A DNA stretch of 64,000 nt from Antilocapra americana (GCA_007570785.1 ML664161.1:15218861-15282860), one strand, 5' to 3'. Positions 9,440-20,626 are shown, counted from the first letter of the stretch. The notes: generated by a model not told the origin, from the letters alone. Translations and numbers: made by a program.

Positions 9440-9990
9440 GAGAGCCACAGAGGTGAGTGGGTGCCGTGGGGCCAGGACCAACTGAGAGAGAGATGGGGTG
9501 AGCTTTCCAGCTGTGTTCAGACTGCAGTGGGGACAGAATACACAGAGAGAGCCCATACTTGGTGCAGAAATGACAGTTTAAAGATCTACAACAGCCCCCT
9601 GTTACTGAGAGGGCACAGTTTCATATTCACAAGGGCTTGTGCCTGAACTAGATAACTGTCCACATTACTCTTCTTCAGTAAATCAAAGCCATCAATTACC
9701 ACCTCCTAGTGCAGCTGCTCCAGGTGCTGTAGAACAGACAGGGCTGAAAAGGAAAATCATTGACCACGCATGTCTCCTCCTGGAATTGTTTGCTGCCGGT
9801 GATGGTGTCAGACAACTGCTGAAGGCACCGTTTAATTCCTGCCCCATCCTGAGCTGGGCCCTCAGCTGAGCGCTGTCCAGGGCCTGCCATTCATCACTTG
9901 GCCGCAGGCCTCTGGACCCAAAAGACCTGTACAAAGCCTTCACGGAGGTGCAGAAACAGGATTCCCTTGACCTCCTGCTGGTTTTGCAAT
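9440..9990. other. GC-richer non-repeat block
   Basis: By eye this block is richer in G and C than its surroundings and matches none of the interspersed repeats seen elsewhere. Overlapping open frames occur on both strands (about 76-83 codons, 9639-9943), none with a domain that I recognise. An AATTAAA-like signal lies near 9993 just downstream on the plus strand. It could be a non-coding exon, a decayed retrocopy or conserved regulatory DNA. I do not call a gene. Confidence 0.35.
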
Positions 9991-10272
9991 AATTAAAGCT
10001 TCATTCACTACTTCCCCCATTAGTCTCTTGGTTTTAATGATACTATAAACACAGGTAGGTATAATCACCAAACACAGAGTATACGGGCTCCTACAAGCCC
10101 CAAAGGACCCAGATTGAGCTAGAAATTTCTAGAAGATAATTAGGCAATGAAAGATTATAAAGATATAGTTTTGTAAGTAGAGGTTTGAATTATTTACAAA
10201 TAGTTTTTAATTACGATTAGAAATCATTTATTCAGACAATAAGTATTGGTTACTACTTTAAGTCAGGCTTCC
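9991..10272. other. Unassigned AT-rich DNA
   Basis: No recognisable element between the GC-richer block and the next SINE. Confidence 0.4.
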
Positions 10273-10490
10273 TGGCTTCCCTGGTGGCTCTGACAGTAAA
10301 AACTCTGCCTGAAATGCGCGAGACTGGGGTTCGATCCCTGGGTGGGGAAGATCCCCCGGAGAAGGAAATGGCTACGCACTCCAGTACTCTTGCCTGGGGG
10401 ATCCCACGGACAGAGGAGCCTGGCGGGCTGCAGTCCCTGGGGTGGCCAAGAGTGGGACACGACTGAGCGACTAACACTTTCACTTTCACT
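10273..10490 (+). mobile_element. Bov-tA SINE, well preserved
   Basis: GGCTTCCCTGGTGGCTCTGA head, GGGGTTCGATCCCTGGGTGG B-box region, body with GATCCCACGGACAGAGGAGC, and tail GACACGACTGAGCGACTAAC ending in CACTTTCACTTTCACT. It keeps many CpG dinucleotides, which suggests a relatively recent insertion. Confidence 0.96.
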
Positions 10491-10673
10491 GGAGTCAAGC
10501 ACCTTTCTAACCTATACCCCAACACTCTTTGAAGATGGTATGTGAGGATTGACCCTCAAAGAATAATAGTTTTATAAGTAAGCATTTGGTACATGCATGT
10601 AAAGAACAGGTACAAAATATTTGAGAAAATGAAAAGTACGTCTTTCCCATGACCATCACTCCCATCCCACCAT

Positions 10674-10951
10674 CGCTGCTGCTGCTGCTCAGTCGCTTCA
10701 GTCGTGTCCGGCTCTGTGCGACCCCATAGACGGCAGCCCACCAGGCTCCCCCATCCCTGGGATTCTCCCCGCAAGAACACTGGAGTGGGTTGCCATTTCC
10801 TTCTCCAATGCATGAAAGTGAAAAGTGAAAGTGAAGTCACTCAGTCGTGTCTGACTCTTAGCGACCCCATGGACTGCAGCTCACCAGGCTCCTCCGTCCA
10901 AGGGAGTTTCCAGGCAAGAGTACTGGAGTGGGATGCCATCGCCTTCTCCGA
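10674..10951 (-). mobile_element. Bov-A2 dimeric SINE, well preserved, with TSD
   Basis: Antisense Bov-A2: (GCT)n start, CAGTCGCTTCAGTCGTGTCC, first monomer, linker AATGCATGAAAGTGAAAAGTG, second monomer ending TGCCATCGCCTTCTCC. Perfect 10-bp direct repeats ATCCCACCAT at 10664-10673 and 10952-10961 mark the insertion. High CpG retention suggests youth. It faces the Bov-tA about 180 bases upstream, forming an inverted SINE pair. Confidence 0.97.
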
Positions 10952-10969
10952 ATCCCACCATTAGTAATC

Positions 10970-11670
10970 TATTAATTCTCCAGTAAATTTTCTCTGCATG
11001 TGAAATGTGTGTTTAAATATAAACTAAATGATATTTTTTCTTTTGACAAAATGTTGTTACACATTTACTTAAGTTTTTCATTTAATACTATATTGTGGAC
11101 ATTTGCCCATAAATCATATACACCTTTTTGATTCTTTTACAGCCATATGATGTTACAGTAAATTAATTTAGCATATTCAACGTCAGTTTCCTCTGTCAAT
11201 GAAAATTTTATTTGCTTCCAATTTTTCCCTATTACAAATAAGCCATCCATGAATATCTTGTATTTATAACTTGTTCACTTGTGCAACTATCTCTGCTTGA
11301 TGGTTTCTAGAAGTGAAGTTGTTGAGACCATGAGTATACATAATTTAAAATTATTTTGAAATGTTATACAAAGAGTTCTAAATTGTCCTGCCAAATACCA
11401 TACCAATTTATACTCTAATATTATATGGAACAGTTCAATTCCTCCCACTCATTTTAACATTGGACATTATTCATTTTGTGAAAATTGTGTCAGTCAAAAA
11501 TTATTTTAAAATACATGTCTTAACAAGCGTTTTTGTTTCCCTAAATGATATTTTCTAATCACTAGTGGAAGCTGATTGTTCTTGCATTTTATAGACCATT
11601 CTTATGTTTGTTTTATAAATTGTCAATACATATAATTTACTTAGCTCTTCCATTGGACCCAGCTCCAAAG
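10970..11670 (-). mobile_element. Ancient L1/HAL1-type 3' UTR, antisense
   Basis: Block order matches the antisense L1M 3' UTR: GCCATATGATGTTACAGTAAAT, TTGCTTCCAATTTTTCCC, AAATAAGCCATCCATGAATATC, TCTAGAAGTGAAGTTGTTGAG, AATTGTCCTGCCAAATACC, ATCACTAGTGGAAGCTGATTG. It is strongly diverged and has no coding capacity. HAL1 is an alternative name for a similar 3' region. Confidence 0.7.
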
Positions 11671-11887
11671 AACAAAGCTTTATCTTTTCACAGATTTGTA
11701 GGAGCTTTTCATAGAAATATTTACTCTTAGTCTTCCAAACATCTTTCACAAGTTAGTTTTCCTTTTTTCCCCTATTAATTCATTTTCTTCTTATTCTCTC
11801 TTCCTTGTTGTGTACTTTCAATAATACTTTCTCACCATTGACTGTTCTTATTTCAAAGCAAGTCATTTAAAACCAACTAGAAGCTCT
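11671..11887. other. Unassigned AT-rich DNA
   Basis: T-rich sequence following the L1 remnant. No element recognised. Confidence 0.4.
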
Positions 11888-12065
11888 GGGGGCTTCCCTG
11901 GTGGCTCAACTGGTAGAGAATCAGCCTGTAATGCTGATTTGATCCCTGCTGGGTTTGATCCCTGGGTGAGGAAGATCCCCTGGAGAAGGAAATGAGTACC
12001 CACTCCAGTATTCTGGCCTGGAGAATTCAACGGACTATTCCATGAGGTCACACAGAGTCAGTGCA
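11888..12065 (+). mobile_element. Bov-tA SINE, 3'-decayed
   Basis: GGGGCTTCCCTGGTGGCTCA head, a small duplication of the TGATCCCTG region (11939-11961), CCCTGGAGAAGGAAATGAG, and a 3' end that is shortened and diverged after CCATGAGGTCACACAGAGTC. Confidence 0.9.
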
Positions 12066-12915
12066 TACAGAGGAGTGGACTTCACTGTGAGATCCTAAGG
12101 AAAGCTGCTTTGGAGAATCTCAAAATGTCAGTGCCTTCAGACCTCTTCTCTGAAGCTGCCCAGTTTTTCCAGAAAACTGTCTGTCTCTTCCTGAAAGAAT
12201 TGGTGAGGTCAAAGATTTTCACAAGTATCCTGGCAGCCCAGCCAGAGAAGTGGGCTTGAGATATTACTTTTCAGTATTCAGATTTTCACCTAACTCCCCT
12301 GTTTTCAGCCTGGGGTCTCACCACTTAATGATCTCCCTAAATCAAGGGGCTCTCTGGTCTGTTCCTCCAGAGTATAAGGCCACTGTCTCCCACTGAGCTG
12401 GGGAGGTGCCTTCATCTGACGTCAGAGACATGGGGTGGGAAGCTGGGGGTCTGCCTGCCCTGTTGGAGCCCTTCAGTAAGATCTCTAGGATTCAGCCCCC
12501 ACTTCCTCTAACCAATATGGTCCCTGATGCCTTATTCCAGAATGGCTACAACGTTTTTCAAGATGAATTACCCATGAGTGTTGTTACAACCTATTCTGAA
12601 AACACCTCCGTTTTTACCACTCAGCAGCAGCAGCCGTCTTTGCATCTTCTGAAAGATTATTACAATGCCATGTCCACTGTTGCTTCCTCTTCTGATTCTT
12701 TTTGTTTCCATGAGTTTACGCCTTTTAACATCCTCTACTGTTGTCTTAGTAAAATGAGGCAGGAAAAAGTGTTACAGCTCTGTGTCCAACCTTCCCTGTC
12801 TAACCAGAGTTTTTCCATATGACTTGTCTTAAAAGCAGAAGTTTCTGAAAGTCTTTACTCAACAGAAGTCAAAAGCAATTCTCTTTAGTTCATTTAACTC
12901 AGTAATGAATGTGAT
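12066..12915. other. Unassigned DNA with a 138-codon open frame
   Basis: An ATG-initiated plus-strand frame runs 12406-12822 in DNA that matches no repeat I know. The product would hold a short QQQQ run and a Ser/Thr-rich middle, but no recognisable domain, signal peptide or membrane span. There is no visible splice-acceptor tract, polyadenylation signal or retrocopy hallmark. In 64 kb a frame this long can arise by chance, so no CDS is called. Confidence 0.4.
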
Positions 12916-12917
12916 GA

Positions 12918-13350
12918 TTTTTCTCTTTGCTTTTTATTGAAGTATAACTGACTTCAATATTATATTAGTTTTGGGCATATAACATAACAATTTTATATTT
13001 TTAGACATTACAAAATATTCACCATGATAAGTCTTGCTACCATCTTTTACTATACAAAGTTATTAGAATATTATTGATTATACTCCCTATGCTCTATGTT
13101 ATATTTCCATGACTTATTTACTTTATAACTGGAAAGTTTGTACCCCTTAATCTCCCTCACCTATTTCACTCATTCCCTTTCTCTGGCAACCACTAGTTTG
13201 TTCTGTGACTCTGTTTCAGTTTTGTTGTGCTTGTTCATTTGTTTTATTTTTTAGATTCAACATATGAGTGAAATCATATGGTATCTGTCTTCATTGGACA
13301 TTTCACTCAGCATAATACCCTCCAAGTCCACCCATGCTGTGTGACAACTT
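12918..13350 (-). mobile_element. Ancient L1M 3' UTR, antisense
   Basis: Antisense 3' UTR blocks: TTTTTATTGAAGTATAACTG, TAGTTTTGGGCATATAAC, CATGACTTATTTACTTTATAAC, CTCTGGCAACCACTAGTTTG, CATATGAGTGAAATCATATGG, TTTCACTCAGCATAATACCC. No open frame remains. Confidence 0.85.
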
Positions 13351-13667
13351 TTCTTAAGAAATATTTAAGAAATGAACAGAAACATTGAGACCAACAGAAA
13401 CAACTCTAAACTAGATTCAGTATACAGGCTTTGGTTTTGATTCTGCCAATAATTAAAATTAGCCTGTATTTTTAAAGATACCTCTTAGAGTGTTTCTGCT
13501 TCAACAAAAATGGAGTTTAATTCCGCAAGCACTTAGATGATGGATATTGAATGAAAGATGTTGAGACTGGTGACACGATGTTTCTGGAACACAGGGCAGT
13601 TTTCACAGAAGGAAGGAACTCACAGGGCACTGCCATTTAGGATGCTGCTTCATAAGGAGGCAAAACA
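13351..13667. other. Unassigned DNA
   Basis: No repeat family or coding signal recognised. Confidence 0.4.
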
Positions 13668-13870
13668 ATGCAGTAGAATTTGGGAATTTGGAATCACAGA
13701 GCCGTATGTTCAAATCCTTGATTCATAAAACACAGCTATGTAATAGTTATGCAACTCCTGACGATCTCATTTTTCTCACTTTAAAATGTAATTATAATAT
13801 TTTATAGGAATGTTACGTAGATTAAGGATCAATATATCTCAAACATAGTATATAATTGGTAACAGTGGTT
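13668..13870 (+). repeat. MIR SINE, sense
   Basis: AATGCAGTAGAATTTGGG, GTTCAAATCCTTGATTC, CTATGTAATAGTTATGCAAC, TCATTTTTCTCACTTTAAAATG and GATTAAGGATCAATATATC follow the MIR order (tRNA-like head, core, L2-like tail). Diverged but nearly complete. Confidence 0.7.
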
Positions 13871-14721
13871 TGTTTGTGTTTAATGTATCCTTGCTGATTG
13901 CCACTTGGAATTCTCCCTGTAGCTACTTCTGAACAACTTTTCTGATACACCTCTGCTTTCTGAAGCCTGAGATTCTCTCTCTGTGGCCTGATGCACAGGA
14001 ATCCAACCTAACTCAAGTTGGGAGCTTGGTTACAAGGTATGCTGGGGGAGAAAACAGCAAGTCTGCTGGCCTGGAGGTAAAGAAACAGATCTATCACTCT
14101 GCCAGGTGATAGAGCTGCCCACTGACGGTCAGCATCCAAAGGCCTTGGCCAATCTGATTGTTCTTCTGCCAGCACTGAAAGGTCCAGTTCACTAGGTGAG
14201 GCACCAGTGCAGAGGTACAGGTGATGCATGAGCTATGGAATCAAGGGTGCAGAGACTTGGAGTAGGCAAAGCTTTGGAGTAGTATCAGTCTTTCTCCTAA
14301 TGTGGTGACTGGGGATCAAAAAATCAATGCCTGAAGAGAGAGCAAGCAAGAACAAGACAGAAGGCCAGGTCCCAGCCAAGAATGCTGAGGCTATGAGGAC
14401 AAGGTTGCTGCTGTGACAGAAACGTAAAAGTTCAGTAAAATAAACTGAGGCAGAAAGCCAGCCAATCAGGTGGGCATACAAGACTGGGTTAAAAGAAGAT
14501 TATGGCGCATCATGCTTCCATGTGTCTAGGGCACCCGGCAGATCCATTTCATAGGGAACACACAGCCAGGATTAAATGCAGCTTCCTCTGGGTTCAGTGC
14601 ACTGCCTGCCTGGCCCTGGATGTTTCATGCAGAGTGCAGGGCTACATCACATGGATGGCTGGGCAAAGGACAGACAGAACCACTACACCTGTATGGATGT
14701 TCCTGCTCAGAGAGAGCTCTG
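13871..14721. other. Unassigned DNA
   Basis: Several overlapping short frames on both strands, none with a recognised domain. No repeat identified up to the SINE block at 14722. Confidence 0.4.
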
Positions 14722-14932
14722 TGCTGTGCTTAGTCACTTAGTTGTGTCCAACTCTTTGCGACCCAGTGGACCACAGTCCGCCAGGTTCCTATGTCCATGG
14801 GGATTCTCCGGGCAAGAATACTGGAGTGGGTTACCATGACTTCCTCCAGGGGGTCTTCCCAACCCAGGGATGGAACCCAGGTCTCCCACACTGCAGGTGG
14901 ATTCTTTACCAACTGAGTTACCAGAGAAGCCC
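14722..14932 (-). mobile_element. Bov-tA SINE, antisense
   Basis: Antisense copy starting CTTAGTCACTTAGTTGTGTCC, through GGGCAAGAATACTGGAGTGG and CTTCCCAACCCAGGGATGG, to the head ACCAACTGAGTTACCAGAG with AAGCCC at the end. Full length. First of three same-strand units. Confidence 0.94.
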
Positions 14933-14936
14933 AAAG

Positions 14937-15050
14937 ATACTGGAGTGGATAGCCTCTCCCTGCTCCAGGCGATCTTCTTGACCCAGGAATAGAACCAGGG
15001 TCTCCTGCATTGCAGGTAGACTCTTTACCAGCTGAGCTACCGGGGAAGAC
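14937..15050 (-). mobile_element. Bov-tA SINE fragment (5' half), antisense
   Basis: ATACTGGAGTGGATAGCC, TCTTCTTGACCCAGGAATAG, GTCTCCTGCATTGCAGG, ACCAGCTGAGCTACCGGG. Only the tRNA-like head and the first part of the body are present. The 3' body is missing, and the unit abuts full copies on both sides. Confidence 0.9.
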
Positions 15051-15055
15051 CCCAA

Positions 15056-15240
15056 GAGAGCACTTTTTGCGACCCTATGGACTGCAGCCCACCAGGCTCC
15101 TCTGTCCATGGGACTTTCCAGGCAAAGATACTGGAGTGGGTTGCCATTTCCTTCTCCAGGTTATCTTCCTGACCCAGGGATCAAACCTAGGTCTCCTGCA
15201 CTGCAGGCAGATTCTTTCCCATCTGAGCTAGGAGGGAAGC
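15056..15240 (-). mobile_element. Bov-tA SINE, antisense, 3'-truncated
   Basis: Begins inside the 3' body at TTTTTGCGACCCTATGG, continues CCAGGCTCCTCTGTCCATGG and CCATTTCCTTCTCCAGG, and ends with the head TTCCCATCTGAGCTAGGAGG. The terminal GTCGTGTCCGAC part is lost. Confidence 0.92.
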
Positions 15241-16774
15241 CAAAGAAAGCATAGCAATAGGTAATCGTATTTTACCAGAAACTGAGGAAGGATCCTGAGA
15301 AAGGACTGTGACTCTTTCAGGTGTTGCACAACATACTTAAAAGAAAAATTGTTACAGGAGACTCCTTCATGCTTATCTCTTGCCTAGTAATTCTCTTCTC
15401 AAAAAGAGAAGTAGCTAAATGAGGGAAATAGCTAGGTCGGTGTACCGAATAAGAAAATCTCAGAATTTGAAATTAGGAAAATTTCTTGGAAGGCCATGAT
15501 CCCTGGCTCTTTGAGTTCACTTGAGTCTAAGCTCAGAAGCAGCCTGTCTGTCTGGGACCTTATCACAGGCTCCAAACGTTTAGTTTTGTGGCATCAGGCT
15601 TTCAGTGGAAACAGAAAAGGGCACCTTTTTTAAAAAAGAAAGTTTCTTTTCATGTTGGTAATCAAGTTTATTAACATTCTCAAAGTTCATTTAACAATGG
15701 AATTTCAAAGTGCTGCTTCTTTTTCAATTACTCAAACTGACAGGCCCATTTTTGATGTGTCATTTCTGATGGATTAGGTCAGTCAAATTGCGTTAGATTT
15801 TGAGTGTGGCTCAGCACAGCATTAGTCATATAACTGACTAGGACATACATATCAGTGATTAGTGTACCAGAAATGCTGTTTTTCTGGAAGACTTATACAT
15901 CTAGATATCTATTTCTCATCTCTGATTGCTTTTCTCAAACTTTATTTTCTCTGAGGTTTGCTTTTTCTCATATGTCTGTTAGTTTCTTTGGAGCGTTTCC
16001 TGCATACTTGGCTTCCTCTAGTTTGTCCACCCTGCAGAGAGAACTAATTAGGGAAAAAGCTTCTTTACTTAGCTTACCTTGCTCAGGCTTCATGTGAACA
16101 CTGCAGGAGAAGAGGACATACATGTGTGGCTTGGCTAAGCTGTCAAAACTTAAATAGCATGATTGGAGTTTCCAGAATTTATACTGCTAATCGACTTCAG
16201 TTAAAGTTATTTCCCTTTAAACAACAAAAACTGATTCTGGCATCTCTTTTAAAGAAAAGCCTAATGGTATAATATGGGCAACTTCACAGCATTGAAAGGA
16301 TAGCTAAAGCATCAGTCTTCAAAAAGAACCAAAGATCTTTTGTGGAGAGATTGACTCCCATTGTGGGGATGTGACTCTCATAAGAACTCCAGCATTTTCA
16401 GGAGTTGTGTTTTCTGCTCTAGGTACTAATTCCAGATCTTAGTGGGTCTTTTCCCATCATTTGGCTAAGGGTGAAAAGAGCTTCTTGATTCATCATCCTA
16501 CCAAGTCTGTACTCATCGGAGGTCAGGTGGTTCCCAAAGTGGTTGAGACAAGATGCTTGATCTGCAAACTCCTAGATATTCACTGCAGCCCCAAAGGAGG
16601 TGATTCCCCTGAAGCCAGATCTGGTAAACAAAATGTGCTAGAATCACAGTAGTGTTGTCCCACATGAAGCCAGTGAAGCCATTATTAAAAGTACTAAGTG
16701 ATAAGAGAAGCTGAGGATGAGAATCAAGTCACAAACACCGTACGAGGACGCTAACAATCCTTGCTTTTGTAGAG
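15241..16774. other. Unassigned DNA
   Basis: About 1.5 kb without recognised repeats. Short open frames at 15855-16097 and 16461-16652 have no family resemblance. Confidence 0.4.
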
Positions 16775-16855
16775 GACATGTGAGGAACGCATGAGATAAT
16801 GCCAGCATGGTGCACACGGTAACACCCAGACACTTAGCAAGCAGTCACGTGTGCT
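16775..16855 (+). repeat. Possible MIR 3' fragment
   Basis: CATGTGAGGAACGCATGAGATAATG-type text followed by GACACTTAGCAAGCAG resembles the MIR 3' half ('gaggattaaatgagataat ... cacatagtaag'). Weak. Confidence 0.4.
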
Positions 16856-18764
16856 CTCCTCCGTGATACAGTCCCCAGATCGTCAAGTGGACATTATTCC
16901 CCTACAGCTTATTCCCTTCCGATATTCTTATGTTCTTACTCTATCTCTTCTAGCATGGAAGTGTTTCTGCATAAGAGAAGCTGTACTCAGAAGACACTGT
17001 TAGACATCTGCATAGTTAGGGTTGGAATATAAAAGCAACAAAATGGTTCCCTTTTCCCCCTCTACAGAAAACCTGACCATCACCATGCTAAACACACTTC
17101 CCTCCTGTCTGTCTTCACTCTGGACTTCAGGGCACCATGTAGAGTAGAAATGTGGACTAAACATTTGACTGAAGTGGGAAGAGAGAAAGGAGAAGAGGAG
17201 AAGGAAAGTGGATGAGCTCAGGAGTGACATCCATGATGAAGCTGTTTGAGAGTCTACAGATTCTTAGAAGGAAAATAAACCTACTCAAGAGCTCCCCTCA
17301 TCCACAATCCTTAAGAGTCTGGCATCCTATGGTCAGGAATTTTTAATGAGAAATTGTCATTGAAGGCACCAGACTTATAGGACCAAGACATCTGGACCTT
17401 CCTTGCTGTCCAGTTTCAGCCTAAAAATTCTGCAGAAACACTTGGCTCCTCAGCCCCAATTAGCTTCAGGCTGTTAACATTCTCTCTCTGCTGATTGGAG
17501 AACTGCTAACAACTGTCTTTTCTCCAAAGGCCATTTAAGCTTTTAGGAGGTTGTTTTTCTACCAGGTCAATATTAATTGGAGATGGTGCTGACATCTGTA
17601 GATATCAGAGTGACAGGCATTGAAATGACTCCTGGTCTTTTCTGATCTTATCCAGAAACATCTTTCCCTTGTGACTAACAGTTCTTACCTTCTCTTTCTC
17701 TATGACTGATTATAAAATTTAGCTCATTAATTGTGTTATATGGTGCTATAAAATATCTGGGGAGAAAGTTCATATTATAGCTTGTCTGAAACCCAAAGAA
17801 TATAAAGCACTGTTACTGGCAGAGGAGAGATACAATTATAGTGACTGAATTCAGGAGACAGCATGTTTTTCATAGCCTAGGGAGAGAGTACAATCTTAGG
17901 CTTTATGAAATTTTAATTAAATGAATATATAGGAGCAAATAATATATAGCAGACACAAAGCATGCAGACTTAACAGTTGAGCCCCACTGAATTTTCTGTT
18001 CTTGAGATGCCAGAAAGGGAAATACTTGACAGATGGGCCATCTATGCGACACATGAGGCTGATACACTCAATTTGTTTTACATACTACAGGAAAGTTGAA
18101 TCTGAAACTGTAGTTATATGGATCTAATTGACTATGCATAAATTTATAACAATATGTTTACACAATCAAGAGAACCCTAAATACAAGGTAGTTTTTAGAC
18201 CTAAATTCCTTAAATGTCCAGGATTTAATGTGCAGCTTAATTCATAATAATGTTGCCGTTTGAACACTTTTGGTAACCTGTTTCATAGGCTGCATCTTAT
18301 AACTGGATTATAGATATCAAAACTTGGCAACTGTTATATCTAAACAAAATCTTTAAATGAGGATCAACTCCATTACCAATAAGAAAATTGGATTTTTCCC
18401 AAATTTGTATAGTCTACCTGAAATTTTTCAGAAGGTTGACTTTAATAATTAATTAGACATCATGAAGGCAATCTAGTCTACAGAGCAACAAATATTAAAC
18501 TCCAGAAATACTAAAGACACTGCTCATTAATCACTATCATTAATCTTCTTGCTTAAAAATGAAAGACATAGCCATATGTTCTGGAAGCCCTATTGCTTCC
18601 AAACAGGGCTTTATCAAAAAAGTATCTGGACTTCTGAAAATTTCACCTTTTGTCCTAATATTTTGGCACCAGAAAGATAACTTCACATGGTATACTCTGC
18701 AACTGCATCAACCCTGCCTCATCTCAGAAAGAGTATTTGATCAGAAGTTTGGAGCCCCATGCAG
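16856..18764. other. Unassigned DNA with a purine-rich tract
   Basis: Long stretch of non-repeat, AT-rich sequence. A purine-rich run occupies about 17171-17213 (GAAGTGGGAAGAGAGAAAGG and continuation) with only two pyrimidines. No coding unit recognised. Confidence 0.4.
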
Positions 18765-18935
18765 TCATGGCTCTGACTTCCATTTCCAGTCACTTTGGAT
18801 AAATTAATACTCCTCATCTGGCCCCTGCTTCCTCCAGCTCTGAAGGGAGATAATAGTACCTCCTCTGCTAAACTGATTTATGGTGTAAGAGCCAAAAGTG
18901 ATCATAGATGGAAAAGCACCTGACAGTGATTGCAG
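18765..18935 (+). repeat. MIR SINE, sense
   Basis: GGCTCTGACTTCCATTTCC, CAGTCACTTTGGATAAATTAATAC ('agttacttaacctc'), CCTCATCTGGCC, GGGAGATAATAGTACCTCC and GATGGAAAAGCACCTGACAGTG follow the MIR core and 3' order. GGAGATAATAGTACCTCC is a close match to the consensus. Confidence 0.75.
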
Positions 18936-19931
18936 GCTGTAAAGAAAATGAATCTATTATACATTTGCAACCATAATTCCTAGCTGTTGCAAATCTCTCC
19001 AAACTGTCTGGCTACCCTATTACTATCCAATAGTGAGTGTAAAGCTTTTCGAAAATCTCTTATGGTTTTTCATTTTCTCAAGAGATAATCTCTCCAGTCT
19101 TCTTGGTATGGCTAACCAATGGAATTATGACATTTCCTGGTTGTGAAGACAGTGTACCAAGTTTTATGAGGTTGTCTCACAAACAACACTGACTTCTTTG
19201 CATCTTGCTCCTCCAGGCCTTGGCCCTCCTTCCTCTCAAATATCAATAGAACCTCACAATTCTCAGAGATGGAAAGCTGTCAGTGCTTTGCAATAGCTCA
19301 GGAGTCACAGTCACTTTATGTGTCAATGTGACATGTCTAGACATAACTGGCTTTATTGTTTGGATCTGCCTTGGAGATGGGGCATTGAGAGCCTTCCGGA
19401 CAGGTGGTAGGTGTTAATGAATGAGATAGCTGCCATGCAGATAAACTAGGCTGGCAGGGAGAACAATTAAAATGATCTTGCTGCAATGCCAATGTTATTT
19501 TAAAATTTAATCATGCTGTAGGGTGGCTTAATGGGAATTTCTTTTCTATAATAAAGAAACCAAGCCAGATGCCAGTGCTGTGAGTGAGCGTCTATCCACA
19601 CGACACAAAGCAAAATGTTGTTTTGGTGATGAATCATGTTAATTCATAAATGTAGACAGTAAAGCAGCATAATTCAAAACCCAAGGTTGGGTTTTCTCAC
19701 TCTGATTTAAGTTTGTACTTGAGCAAAGCCAAGCCAGTAATTACGAAATGTCTTCACTTTTACTGTACAGACTCAACCTAAAGAGGATTATACAAAGATG
19801 AAAGAGATGCAAACACATAGGAGAACTCTAAGAAACCAATTGATCAACTTTTAACTTCGAAACAAAAGAAAATAGTCCTAATAAGCAGAAACTTCTGATC
19901 ATAGTAATTAGCGTGGTCCTAAGTAGACTAA
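18936..19931. other. Unassigned DNA, possible conserved non-coding part
   Basis: No repeat recognised. The part at about 19460-19700 (GAACAATTAAAATGATCTTG, TTTAATCATGCTGTAGGG, AATCATGTTAATTCATAAATG) has the dense TAAT-containing texture often seen in vertebrate enhancers. This is an impression, not evidence of function. Confidence 0.3.
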
Positions 19932-20141
19932 GGGTTTCCCACCAGCTAAAGCTGGGAAAGAATTCACCTGCAATGCGGGAAATGCGGGTTCAATCCAAAG
20001 GTCGGGAAGATCCCTGGAGAAGGAAATGGTAACCCACTCCAGTAGTCTTTCCTGAAAAATCCCATGGACAGAGGAGCCTGGCAGGCTACAGTCCATGGGG
20101 TTGCAAAAGAGTCGGACACAGCTTAATGACTAAGCAGCAAC
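19932..20141 (+). mobile_element. Bov-tA SINE with probable TSD
   Basis: GGGTTTCCCACCAGCTAAAG head, GGGTTCAATCCAAAGGTCGG, body, tail GTCGGACACAGCTTAATGAC. Flanks TAAGTAGACTAA (19920-19931) and AAAGTAGAATAA (20142-20153) are alike with two mismatches and are a probable TSD. Confidence 0.93.
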
Positions 20142-20265
20142 AAAGTAGAATAAAAATTAGTTACCTTTATTAGGTAACATCTTTAGTATAAGACTAACTG
20201 ATTTTTCACTTTTCAGTCTGTGCAAGTGAGCAGGAGCACAGAAGCTAGGATCTTTCCCTATAGAA

Positions 20266-20609
20266 CAGGAGTCTACAATCTGTGTATGGCCTGAGGGCCA
20301 AGTGGGGCCTGCTGATTGTTTTTATACAGTCCATATGTTTAAAATAATTGCTACATTTTAAAATGGTTTTTAAAAATCAAAAGAAAATAATATCTTGTGG
20401 CAGATGAAGATTACATAAAATTCAAACGTGTGTCTGTAAATAACAGTTTATTATAAAACAGTCACACCCATTCATTTATGTCCTTACTGTCTGGGGCTGC
20501 TTTTGCATTACAGCTGTTGAGTTGAGTAGCTGCAACAGAGACCACATGGCCGGCAAAGCCTAAAATATTTACCATCTGAAGATTTATATAAATAGTTGCT
20601 AAACCAATG
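20266..20609 (-). mobile_element. Non-autonomous hAT-type DNA transposon
   Basis: The left terminus CAGGAGTCTACAATCT and the right terminus AGTTGCTAAACCAATG are decayed inverted copies of the CAGGGGTCGGCAAACT-type hAT terminal repeat. The interior has GGCCTGAGGGCCAAGTGGGG, TAACAGTTTATTATAAAACAG, ACATGGCCGGCAAAGCCTAA and ATATTTACCATCTG, which I recognise from a common mammalian hAT-Charlie MITE. The strand follows the recalled consensus starting GGGTCGGCAAACTTTTT. The 8-bp flanks (CTATAGAA, CCCTAAAA) match at 5 of 8. No transposase. Confidence 0.8.
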
Positions 20610-20626
20610 CCCTAAAACCATCCTGC

